NCBI RefSeq assembly: GCF_000620785.1
Contig: NZ_JIAI01000007.1
Location: forward strand, 248,001 to 312,000
Length of the DNA stretch: 64,000 nucleotides
DNA from: Actinospineispora acaciae DSM 45401
GTDB taxonomy: Bacteria > Actinomycetota > Actinomycetes > Mycobacteriales > Pseudonocardiaceae
Direction of reading: 5' to 3'
Part shown: piece by piece, positions 16,350 through 23,942 of the stretch
Layout: each line of letters begins with the position of its first letter
How positions within the stretch are numbered: the first letter of the stretch is position 1
Made by a program: the position numbers and the translations under genes
Notes under the pieces: generated by a model
Databases searched by the model: none
What the model saw: only the letters and a program-made list of their open reading frames with translations
Told to the model about the DNA's origin: nothing

Positions 16350-17345
16350 ATGTCCAGGCCTCGCCACCCGATCCCCCGTCAAGTCGTGGCTTCTCGACGT
16401 CCGGAGTGGCTGCGGACGATCGCCGATCAGCACGGGCTCGTGGAGGTCCGGCAGTTGACGGCGTTCATGTTCACCGCCGACGCCATCAAGGCGAACGTGC
16501 GGGCCGGCCGCTGGCGGGCGATCGCGCCGAGGGTGTATGCCACCTTCACCGGGCCGCTTCCCCGGGAGTCACGGATCGCGGCCGCCCTGCTCTACGCCGG
16601 CCCGATGGCGGTACTGAGCCATTGCACCGCGGCCGAGGAATGGGGGATGCGGCCGCCGTCGTCCGGGCCGGTGCATGTCACGGTGCCGTACAACTGCTCG
16701 GCGATCTCGCAGCCTCCGCTGGTCATGGTGCATCGCTCGCGCGCGTTCCGGCACATTGCGGTGGACGGACGACCGCCGTTGACCAATCGCGCGGACACCG
16801 TGATCGACCTTGCGGTCGCGGAGCCGACTCCCCGCGATGCGCAGCGGACGATCACCGAGATGGTCACGGGTCGGCGGGTCGCGGCCGCCCAACTACGGGA
16901 GCGGCTTTTCGAACGTCCACCATGGCGGTATAAGCAACCGATCTTGGAGGCCGTGGACCGGCTGGAGACGGGCGTGCAGTCGATGCTCGAGGAGCGCTAC
17001 GCGGTCGAGACCGAGGCGGCGCACGGTCTGCCTGAGGCGCGCCGCCAGCAGCCCGTGCTCGTAGACGACAAAACACTCGTCGAGGACGCCGTCTACGACC
17101 ACCTCGGCATCCCGCTCACCGTGCGACTGGACGGACGTACACATCTGGAGCCGGACGTCGCATACCGGGATCGACGGCGCGACAACGCCGCCGAGCTCGC
17201 CGGACGCTCCCGCCTCGTCTTCGGCTGGCGCGAGCTATCCGAAAGCCCGTGCCAGGTTGCCGACGAGGTCGCGCACGTGCTCCACGAATACGGTTGGCAC
17301 GGCCCGCTCCGACGCTGCCCGAAATGCCCAGGTCAGGACCCGTGA
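16350..17345 (+). CDS. AbiEi-antitoxin-like winged-helix protein with a C-terminal DUF559/Vsr-type nuclease-like domain
   Basis: 331 aa. The N-terminal 90 residues (EWLRTIADQHGLVEVRQLTAF, then IKANVRAGRWRAIAPRVY) match the winged helix of AbiEi-type antitoxins and related predicted proteins. The C-terminal region (VRLDGRTH, RRRDNAAELAGRSRLVFGW, VADEVAHVL) matches the small PD-(D/E)XK-like DUF559 domain. The position where such domains normally have an acidic residue (usually VELDG) reads VRLDG, so nuclease activity may be lost. Codon use is somewhat less GC-biased than its neighbours. Its stop codon is the TGA inside the downstream hairpin (CCGTGAGTGG), and a second near-identical hairpin lies upstream, so the gene is bracketed. 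ATG 16350 has only a weak GAGG. Confidence 0.7.
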   Translation: MSRPRHPIPRQVVASRRPEWLRTIADQHGLVEVRQLTAFMFTADAIKANVRAGRWRAIAPRVYATFTGPLPRESRIAAALLYAGPMAVLSHCTAAEEWGMRPPSSGPVHVTVPYNCSAISQPPLVMVHRSRAFRHIAVDGRPPLTNRADTVIDLAVAEPTPRDAQRTITEMVTGRRVAAAQLRERLFERPPWRYKQPILEAVDRLETGVQSMLEERYAVETEAAHGLPEARRQQPVLVDDKTLVEDAVYDHLGIPLTVRLDGRTHLEPDVAYRDRRRDNAAELAGRSRLVFGWRELSESPCQVADEVAHVLHEYGWHGPLRRCPKCPGQDP

Positions 17346-17384
17346 GTGGCTAGGGGTGCCAGAGCACCCCTAGCCACTCACGGG
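17339..17384. repeat. 46-nt hairpin element, copy 2, between convergent genes
   Basis: Same 20-nt arms as copy 1 with loop CCAGAG. It overlaps the last codon and stop (17343-17345) of the upstream plus-strand gene and directly abuts the TAA (17387-17385) of the minus-strand gamma-glutamyltransferase gene. It can therefore act as the 3' hairpin for both transcripts. Confidence 0.9.
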
Positions 17385-19244
17385 TTAGCGGCCGGCGGCG
17401 TAGCCCTGGGAGCCTCGGGGGTTGGCGGCGGCCACCAGGTGGTCGGACTCGCGGAGTACGGCGGAGAGGCGGCCGAGGCTCCACGGGTCGGACTCGACGA
17501 TGCGGTGGCCTCGGCGGCGGAGTTCGGTGAGTACGGACGGGGGGAAGCGGGACTCGACGGTGAGCTGGCCGGGGTTCGACGCGCGCGGGTAGAACGAGCT
17601 CGGGAAGTGCCCGGAGTGCATGGCGGGGGCCTCGATCGCGGCCTGCGGACCCAGGCCACCGTGCACCATGGCCAGGAAGAAGTGCAGGCTCCACTGGTCC
17701 TGCTGGTCGCCGCCCGGGGTGCCGAACGCCATCCACGGCTCGCCGTCGCGCAGCGCCATGCTCGGCGACAGCGTGGTGCGCGGGCGCGCGCCGGGGCGCA
17801 GCGAGTTCGGCAGGCCGTCCTCGATGGCGAACATCTGGCCCCGGGTGCCCAGCGGGAAGCCCAGCTCCGGCAGCACCGGCGAGCTCTGCAGCCAGCCGCC
17901 GCTCGGCGTGGCGGAGACCATGTTCCCTGCCGAGTCGACGACGTCGAGGTGGCAGGTGTCCCCGTTGACCCGGCCGTCCGGGCCGGTGACCGGCTCGCCG
18001 ACCCCGGCGGAGGACGCGAGCGTCGGCTCCCCGGCGCCGGGCAGGGTCATCCCGAGCCCGGCCATGCCCAGCGCGCCCACGCCGGCCAGCGCCTCCCCCA
18101 CCGGAGAGAGCGCGAACCGGGGCAGCCGGGGCGCTCGGTCGCCGAGGTGGCCGGGGCGCAGCTCCAGGCTGGCCTCCGGGCCGATCAGCGAGCGCCGCGC
18201 GGCGGTGTACTCCGGGGCGAGCAGGAGCGCGAGCGTGTCCGGGTGCGCGGAGTCGCCGTACCACGCCTCCCGGTCGGCGAACGCGAGCTTGGTGGACTCG
18301 ATCACGGCGTGCAGGTAGTCGGGCGTGCCGTAGGCGTCCAGGTCGAGCCCGTCGAGCAGCGCGAGCTGCTGGCCGAACGCCGGTCCCTGGCCCCACACCC
18401 CGGTCTTGAGCACCTGGTAGCGCCCGGCGTAGTCGAACACCGCCGGCGCCTCCACGGTCGGCTCCCAACCGGCCATGTCGTCGGCGGTGAGCAGCCCGCC
18501 GTGCTCGCGGCCGGAGGTGTCCAGCCAGTGCGTGTCCGCGCAGAACCGGCCGATCTCCTCGGCCACCCAGCCTCGGTACCAGATGTCCCTGGCCGCCCGC
18601 AGCTGTGCCTCCCGGGAGCCGCCGGCGCGGGTCGCCTCCTCCACGATGCGCCGGTACGTCCGCCCCAGCGCCGGGTTGCGCAGCCGGCCGCCCGCCCGGG
18701 GCGGCGCGCCGCCGGACAGCCACACCGCCGCCGAGGTCGGCCAGTGCTTGACAAACAGCTCGGAGACCTCGGCGATGGTGTCGACGATCCTGGGCAGCGC
18801 CGGGAAGCCGGACTCACAGAAGCCGATCGCGTAGTCCAGGACGTCGGCCAGCGACCAGGTCCCCCACCGCTCGACCAGCAGCGTCCACGCCCCGAACGAG
18901 CCGGGCACCGTCGCGGCCAGCGGCCCGGTCCCCGGCACCAGCTCCAGGCCCAGCTCGCGGAACTTCGCCACCGACGCGGCGGCCGGCGCCACGCCCTGCC
19001 CGCACAGCACCTGTGCGCCGCCCGCGGCCGCGTCCCAGAGCAGCATCGGCACCTCGCCGGCCGGGCCGTTCATGTGCGGCTCGACCACCTGCAGGACGAA
19101 CCCGCCGGCGGCCGCCGCGTCGAACGCGTTGCCGCCGCGCTCCAGCACGCTCATCGCCGTCGCGGTGGCCAGGTAGTGGGTGGAGGCGGCCATCCCGAAG
19201 TGGCCGACTAACTCGGGGCGAGGAGGAGTCACGGCATACACCAT
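17385..19244 (-). CDS. Gamma-glutamyltransferase family protein
   Basis: 619 aa N-terminal nucleophile hydrolase family protein. Motifs: MSVLERGGNAFDAAAA near residue 31, ESTKLAFADREAWYGD near 316, and the processing site GDTCHLDVVDSAGN, where Thr430 would be the new N-terminus of the small subunit after self-cleavage. This matches TTHYSVVD in E. coli GGT, with the second Thr replaced by Cys. The glycine-rich loop is PSGGWLQSSPVL. No signal peptide is visible, so it is probably cytoplasmic, unlike E. coli GGT. Reactions could be glutathione-type hydrolysis or cephalosporin/amide acylase activity. Start is ATG 19244, divergent from the SDR gene. Confidence 0.88.
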   Translation of the reverse strand: MVYAVTPPRPELVGHFGMAASTHYLATATAMSVLERGGNAFDAAAAGGFVLQVVEPHMNGPAGEVPMLLWDAAAGGAQVLCGQGVAPAAASVAKFRELGLELVPGTGPLAATVPGSFGAWTLLVERWGTWSLADVLDYAIGFCESGFPALPRIVDTIAEVSELFVKHWPTSAAVWLSGGAPPRAGGRLRNPALGRTYRRIVEEATRAGGSREAQLRAARDIWYRGWVAEEIGRFCADTHWLDTSGREHGGLLTADDMAGWEPTVEAPAVFDYAGRYQVLKTGVWGQGPAFGQQLALLDGLDLDAYGTPDYLHAVIESTKLAFADREAWYGDSAHPDTLALLLAPEYTAARRSLIGPEASLELRPGHLGDRAPRLPRFALSPVGEALAGVGALGMAGLGMTLPGAGEPTLASSAGVGEPVTGPDGRVNGDTCHLDVVDSAGNMVSATPSGGWLQSSPVLPELGFPLGTRGQMFAIEDGLPNSLRPGARPRTTLSPSMALRDGEPWMAFGTPGGDQQDQWSLHFFLAMVHGGLGPQAAIEAPAMHSGHFPSSFYPRASNPGQLTVESRFPPSVLTELRRRGHRIVESDPWSLGRLSAVLRESDHLVAAANPRGSQGYAAGR

Positions 19245-19329
19245 ACGATCGGACCCCGTCTCGCGCCCGGTGTCACGACGCGTCAGGATGTCCGGAACGG
19301 ACGTTCAGTCACAGACCTCGGGAGGTTCA

Positions 19330-20088
19330 GTGGGCGAGAGCAGGGTGGCCATCGTGACCGGCGCGGCGCGCGGCATCGGGGCCGCCACGGCGCAACGGCT
19401 GGCCAAGGACGGGCACGCCGTGGCCGTGCTCGACCTGGACGAGTCGAGCTGCGCGGACACCGTCACCCGGATCACCAAGGACGGCGGCCACGCGCTGGCG
19501 GTCGGCGCGGACGTGAGCGACGCCGACGCGGTCAACGCCGCCGTCGAGCGGATCGCCGAGGTGCTCGGCCCACCCACGATCCTGGTCAACAACGCCGGCG
19601 TGACCAGGGACAACCTGCTTTTCAGGATGACCGAGGCGGACTGGGACACGGTGATGGGCGTGCACCTGCGCGGCTCGTTCCTGATGACCAGGGCGGCGCA
19701 GAAGCACATGGTCGCGGCCAAGTGGGGCCGGATCGTGAACCTGTCCAGCACGTCCGCGCTGGGCAACCGGGGGCAGGCGAACTACTCGACGGCCAAGGCG
19801 GGCCTGCAGGGCTTCACCCGGACGCTGTCGGTCGAGCTGGGCCAGTTCGGCATCACCGCGAACGCCATCGCGCCCGGGTTCATCGCCACCGAGATGACCC
19901 GCGCCACCGCCGAGCGGGTCGGGGTGTCCTGGGAGGACTTCCAGCAGGGCGCCGCCGCGCAGATCCCGGTGCGCCGGGTCGGGCAGCCCGAGGACATCGC
20001 CAACACGGTGTCCTTCCTCACCAGCGAGGAGTCCGGGTTCGTGTCCGGCCAGGTGATCTACGTGTCGGGCGGTCCGGGGCGGCGCTGA
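19330..20088 (+). CDS. SDR-family 3-oxoacyl-ACP reductase-like protein (FabG-like)
   Basis: 252 aa classical short-chain dehydrogenase. The NADP loop is TGAARGIG, the structural motif NNAG, and the catalytic set is Ser in LSSTSALG with Tyr-x3-Lys in NYSTAKAG. The C-terminus VSGQVIYVSGGP is typical of FabG-type enzymes. GTG 19330 is preferred because GGAGG lies at 19321-19325; the frame is open back to 19180 across the divergent gene. A GTCCG-GAA-CGGAC inverted repeat (19290-19302) lies in the promoter region. It is isolated from other fatty-acid genes, so the true keto substrate is unknown. Confidence 0.9.
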   Translation: MGESRVAIVTGAARGIGAATAQRLAKDGHAVAVLDLDESSCADTVTRITKDGGHALAVGADVSDADAVNAAVERIAEVLGPPTILVNNAGVTRDNLLFRMTEADWDTVMGVHLRGSFLMTRAAQKHMVAAKWGRIVNLSSTSALGNRGQANYSTAKAGLQGFTRTLSVELGQFGITANAIAPGFIATEMTRATAERVGVSWEDFQQGAAAQIPVRRVGQPEDIANTVSFLTSEESGFVSGQVIYVSGGPGRR

Positions 20089-21460
20089 CGCGCCAGAACC
20101 GGTTCGGCCAGGTGAGCGCGGCGGTGGCCAGCGCGAGCAGGACGGTGCCGGCCAGCGCGGCGGCGAACGCGAGCGGGTACGAGCCGGTGCCGAGCACCTG
20201 GTAGAAGACGGCGCCGAGCACGGCCAGCCCGGTCGCGCCCGCGGCCTGCTGCACGGTGTTCAGCGTTCCGGACGCGGCGCCCACGTGATCGGCGGGCACG
20301 CCGGCGAGCACCTGCCCGGTCAGCGGCGCCAGCACCATGCCCATGCCGAGGCCGGTGACCAGCAGGGTCGCCACCAGTGACCAGGTCGCCGGCCCGGCGC
20401 CCGCCAACACCGCGGCAGCCAGCCCCGCCTGACCGACCGCCCAGAGCAGCGCGCCGAGCGTCAGCGCCCGCCGCCCCAGCGCCCTGGCCAGCGGCCCACC
20501 CAGCGCCGAGGACACCGCGAACCCGGCGCCCAGCGGCACGAACAGCAGGCCGGACTCCAGCGCCGAGCGGTGCAGGCCGTCCTGCAGGTACACCGCGAAG
20601 GTCAGGAAGAACGCGGCCTGGGCGCCGTGGAAGGCGGCGGCGGTGAGCACCCCGGTGCGGTAGGACGCACGCGCGAACGTCGACAGCTCGATCAGCGACG
20701 AACCCCGCCGGGCACGACGCCGGCGCTGCTGGACGAGAAGGACGACGAACAGCGCCACCGAGCCCGCCAGGCAGGCCCACGCCCACGCCGGCCAGCCGCG
20801 CTGCCGCCCCTCCACCAGCGGCACCAACAGCGCCACCAGCGTCGACCCGACCAGGACGGCGCCCACCGGGTCCAGCGCCGCCGGCCGCGCCGACCGGGAC
20901 GCCGGCAGCGCCCGAGGCCCGACCAGCAGGGCCAGCGCCGTGACCGGCACGTTGATCAGGAACGCGTTCCGCCAGCCCATCCCGAGCAGGTCGGCGGTGG
21001 TCAGCCAGCCGCCGAGCAGCTGCCCGCCGATGGCCGCGGTGCTCAGCGCCAGCCCGTACAGCGTGAACGCCCGCACCCGACGCCGCCCCTGGTACGACGT
21101 ACTGATCAGGGCCAGCACCTGCGGCATGACCAGCGCCGCCGCCAGCCCCTGCGCGACCCGCCAGCCGACCAGGCCCGCCGCCGTCGAGGCCAGCCCGCAG
21201 GCCAGCGAGGTCAGCCCGAACAGCGCCATCCCGCACAGGTAGACCCGCCGCCGCCCGTACCTGTCCCCCAGCCGCCCGCCCGTGATCAGGCCGGCGGCGT
21301 AGGCCGTCGCGTACCCCGCGACGAACAGCTGGACCTGGGCATCGCTCGCGTCCAGCTCGCGCTGGGCGGACGGCGCGACCGTGTTGATGATGAAGAAGTC
21401 CAGCGTGGCCACGAAGGCGCCGAGCAGCGTCACCGGCAGCGCCAACCTATTTACGTACAT
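20018..21460 (-). CDS. DHA2-type MFS drug transporter (14 transmembrane segments)
   Basis: 480 aa. The first helix LPVTLLGAFVATLDFFIINTV and the loop GGRLGDRYGRRRVYL are typical of the DHA2 drug:H+ antiporter family, as is the motif-C-like ALSTAAIGGQLLGGWL. About 14 hydrophobic segments follow. The gene starts inside a perfect 20-bp palindrome shared with the divergent TetR gene, a common layout for an exporter controlled by the compound it pumps. The 3' end overlaps the convergent SDR gene by 71 bp, and the overlap codes for a basic tail after the last helix. Confidence 0.9.
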   Translation of the reverse strand: MYVNRLALPVTLLGAFVATLDFFIINTVAPSAQRELDASDAQVQLFVAGYATAYAAGLITGGRLGDRYGRRRVYLCGMALFGLTSLACGLASTAAGLVGWRVAQGLAAALVMPQVLALISTSYQGRRRVRAFTLYGLALSTAAIGGQLLGGWLTTADLLGMGWRNAFLINVPVTALALLVGPRALPASRSARPAALDPVGAVLVGSTLVALLVPLVEGRQRGWPAWAWACLAGSVALFVVLLVQQRRRRARRGSSLIELSTFARASYRTGVLTAAAFHGAQAAFFLTFAVYLQDGLHRSALESGLLFVPLGAGFAVSSALGGPLARALGRRALTLGALLWAVGQAGLAAAVLAGAGPATWSLVATLLVTGLGMGMVLAPLTGQVLAGVPADHVGAASGTLNTVQQAAGATGLAVLGAVFYQVLGTGSYPLAFAAALAGTVLLALATAALTWPNRFWRVSAAPDRPTRRSPGRTRTRTPRW

Positions 21461-21469
21461 GTACGTAAA
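21450..21469. promoter_or_regulatory. Perfect 20-bp palindromic operator over the MFS start codon
   Basis: TTTACGTACATGTACGTAAA is fully self-complementary. It contains the ATG of the MFS gene (21460-21458, reading ATG TAC GTA) and lies 35 bp upstream of the TetR start. TetR-type repressors commonly bind such sites between themselves and an exporter. Occupation would block initiation of the pump gene directly. Confidence 0.85.
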
Positions 21470-21503
21470 CTAGCCTGAGGGTCAACCTGATAGGACTGTG
21501 CCG

Positions 21504-22187
21504 ATGAGCACGCCAGCGCCTAAAGCCAGGGCCAGGGCCAGGGCCGGCCGCCCCAGCCGGGTGTCACGGCCGGAGATCGTGGCCGTGGCCAGGCGGATCC
21601 TCGCCGAGGACGGGCTGGCGGCGCTGAGCATGCGGCGGGTCGCCAAGGAGCTCGGCGTGGCGCCGATGACGCTGTACAACCACGTCGAGGACAAGGACGA
21701 CCTGCTGCTCGGCGTCATCTACGAGTTCGCGTCCGACTGGGAGCGCCCGCAACTGCCCGAGCAGCCAAAGGAACGGCTCATCGCCGTGGTCGTCTACATG
21801 CACGACCGGCTGGCCGAGCGCCCCTGGATGGTGGAGGTGCTGCTGGCCGGCGACCTGGTCGGCCACTACGCGCTGTGGATGACCGAGACGATCATCTCCT
21901 CGGCCGTCGCCTGCGGGCTGTCCACCGAGGCCGCCGTGCTGGCGTACCGCTCGCTGTGGCACTACGTGGCGGGCGAGCTGATGACCGCGATCGCGGCCGA
22001 ACGCAGGTCCGCGAGCAGCGACCGGCCGCACTACTTCGCCGGCCTGCTCGCCGGCCTCGACCCGGCCACCCACCCGACGCTGGCCGCGCTGGGACCCGGG
22101 TACCTGGAGATCACCCGCGGCTACGACTTCGCGGCCGGCGTGCGGGCCTTTGTCGACGGATTGCTGAGCGCCACGCACGACGGGTGA
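21504..22187 (+). CDS. TetR-family repressor of the divergent MFS pump
   Basis: 227 aa. The N-terminal helix-turn-helix is plain: EIVAVARRILAEDGLAALSM, then VAKELGVAPMTLYNHV. The C-terminal domain (GLSTEAAVLAYRSLWHYVAG) is TetR_C-like. ATG 21504 is chosen for its distance from AGGA (21492-21495); a GTG at 21498 would add two residues. A run of Lys/Arg-Ala (KARARARAGRPSR) precedes the DNA-binding domain. Ligand unknown. Confidence 0.92.
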   Translation: MSTPAPKARARARAGRPSRVSRPEIVAVARRILAEDGLAALSMRRVAKELGVAPMTLYNHVEDKDDLLLGVIYEFASDWERPQLPEQPKERLIAVVVYMHDRLAERPWMVEVLLAGDLVGHYALWMTETIISSAVACGLSTEAAVLAYRSLWHYVAGELMTAIAAERRSASSDRPHYFAGLLAGLDPATHPTLAALGPGYLEITRGYDFAAGVRAFVDGLLSATHDG

Positions 22188-22224
22188 CGCACGTCCCACC
22201 GGCGGGTCGGCATAATGCACAGGT

Positions 22225-22941
22225 ATGTACAGGAGCGCGCAGGCTCGGCTCGGTAAACGAGACCGGCTCGCCGCCGACCTGAGGGACCAGATCCGCTCCG
22301 GGCGCCTGGCCCACGGTGTCCAGCTCCCCGGCGAGCAGGAACTGGCGCGGCGCTACCGGGTCAGCCGGGGCACCGTCCGGGGGGCGCTGGCCGAGCTGCA
22401 GCGCCAGGACTTCATCGCCACCCAGACCGGGGTCGGGTCGTTCGTCACGTTCGACGGGGTGCGGCTGGACCAGTCGGTGGGCTGGGCGGCCGCGCTGGCC
22501 AGCTCCGGGATCCGGATCGACACCGCGCTGCTCGGCATCGAGCGCACCACCGAGCCGGAGCTGTCCGAGCGGTTCGGGGTGGACGAGTTCGTGGCGGTGC
22601 GGCGGCTGCGCCGTGACCCGTCGGCGGGGCCGGTGTCGCTGGAGGTCGCGCTGGTCCCGGCCACCGGAACGCTGGCGAGCCTGCCCGAGCGCGGTCTTGT
22701 CGACGGTTCGCTGACCGCCACCCTGGCCTCGGCGGGGCTGCGCGCGGCCCGGGGCGAACAGTGGATCAGCGCCGAGGCGCTGGCCGGGGACGCGGCGGCG
22801 CTGCTGGAGCGGGCCGAGGGCGAGCTGTTCCTCAAGGCGATCCGGGTCAGCACGGACGGCCGGGGCCGGTTGGTCGAGCGCGTGGTCAGCCTGCTCGACC
22901 CCGCCCGGTTCCGGCTGCACCTGGCCTTCGGTGGCCGGTGA
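22225..22941 (+). CDS. GntR/HutC-family regulator (YegW-like role)
   Basis: 238 aa. Residues about 10-75 are the GntR winged helix (LRDQIRSGRLAHGVQLPGEQ, then YRVSRGTVRGALAEL). The rest matches a UTRA effector domain of the HutC subfamily. It opens a four-gene operon with GTGA, ATGA and ATGA overlaps, so it most likely regulates that operon. CATAAT at 22211-22216 lies 8 nt before the ATG with no ribosome site between, which suggests a leaderless transcript. Together with the three following genes it repeats the content of E. coli yegTUVW. Confidence 0.88.
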   Translation: MYRSAQARLGKRDRLAADLRDQIRSGRLAHGVQLPGEQELARRYRVSRGTVRGALAELQRQDFIATQTGVGSFVTFDGVRLDQSVGWAAALASSGIRIDTALLGIERTTEPELSERFGVDEFVAVRRLRRDPSAGPVSLEVALVPATGTLASLPERGLVDGSLTATLASAGLRAARGEQWISAEALAGDAAALLERAEGELFLKAIRVSTDGRGRLVERVVSLLDPARFRLHLAFGGR

Positions 22942-23942
22942 GCCCCCGCGACCGCGCGCTCGGCGCGTTCTACGGCCTGGCGCTGGGGGACGCGCTGGGC
23001 ATGCCCACCCAGTCGATGTCGCGCGAGCAGATCACCGAGCACTACGGCGGCCCGATCCGGGAGCTGCGCGCGGCGGTGGCGGAACAGCCGATCTCGCCGG
23101 GGCTGTCCGCGGGCTCGGTCACCGACGACACCCAGCAGGCGGTGCTGGTCGCGCGCCTGCTCATCGACGGCGGCGGGCGCATCGAGCCGATGATGTACGC
23201 CGAGGCGCTGCTGGACTGGGAGGCGGACATGGCCCGGCGGGGGCTGTCCGACCTGCTCGGCCCGTCCACCAAGCGCGCCCTGGAGCGGCTCGGCTGCGGG
23301 GTCTCCCCGTTCGAGGCCGGGCGCAGCGGCACCACCAACGGCGCGGCCATGCGGATCACCCCTGTCGCGATCGCCACCCCGTCAGACGGGGTCGAGACGC
23401 TGGTCGACGCCGTGGTCGCGGCCAGCGCGCTGACCCACAACACCAACCTGGGGATCGCCTCGGCGTCGGCGGTGGCGGCCGCGATCTCCGCCGGGATCGA
23501 CGGCGCCGACCTGCCCGCCGCGCTGGACCACGCCGAGCGCGCGGCGGCGGCCGGCGGGCGGCGCGGGCACTGGTACGCCGGCGGCGACGTGGCCGCCCGT
23601 ATCCGCTGGGTCCGCGCGTGGGTGCGCGGCATGGACCCGCCCGCGCTGGCCGACGCGGTGGCCGGGGTGGTCGGCACCTCGGTGGCCGCGCAGGAGTCGG
23701 TGGTCGCGGCGTTCGCGCTGGCCGAGGCCCTGGGCGACGAACCGGCGGACGCGCTGATGCTGGCGGCCGGGCTCGGCGGCGACACCGACACGATCGGCGC
23801 GATGTGCGGCGCGATGCTGGGCGCCCGGCACGGGCTGTCCGGCCTGCCCGCCGAGCTCACCGCCACCGTGCGCGAGGTGAACGGGCTGGAGCTGGAACCA
23901 CTGGTCGACGGCCTCCTTCACCTCCGAAGGAGACCCGGATGA
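22938..23942 (+). CDS. ADP-ribosylglycohydrolase family protein (YegU-like)
   Basis: 334 aa DraG/ARH-fold enzyme. Both metal-binding loops are present: GDALGMP with TDDTQQAVL near the N-terminus, and GGDTDTIGAMCGAM near the C-terminus; GTTNGAAMRITP lies between. These enzymes hydrolyse N- or O-ribosyl bonds at a di-metal centre. In this operon, with a permease and a sugar kinase, a small ribosylated metabolite is a likelier substrate than an ADP-ribosylated protein. GTG 22938 overlaps the GntR stop, fixing the start. Confidence 0.88.
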   Translation: MSPRDRALGAFYGLALGDALGMPTQSMSREQITEHYGGPIRELRAAVAEQPISPGLSAGSVTDDTQQAVLVARLLIDGGGRIEPMMYAEALLDWEADMARRGLSDLLGPSTKRALERLGCGVSPFEAGRSGTTNGAAMRITPVAIATPSDGVETLVDAVVAASALTHNTNLGIASASAVAAAISAGIDGADLPAALDHAERAAAAGGRRGHWYAGGDVAARIRWVRAWVRGMDPPALADAVAGVVGTSVAAQESVVAAFALAEALGDEPADALMLAAGLGGDTDTIGAMCGAMLGARHGLSGLPAELTATVREVNGLELEPLVDGLLHLRRRPG

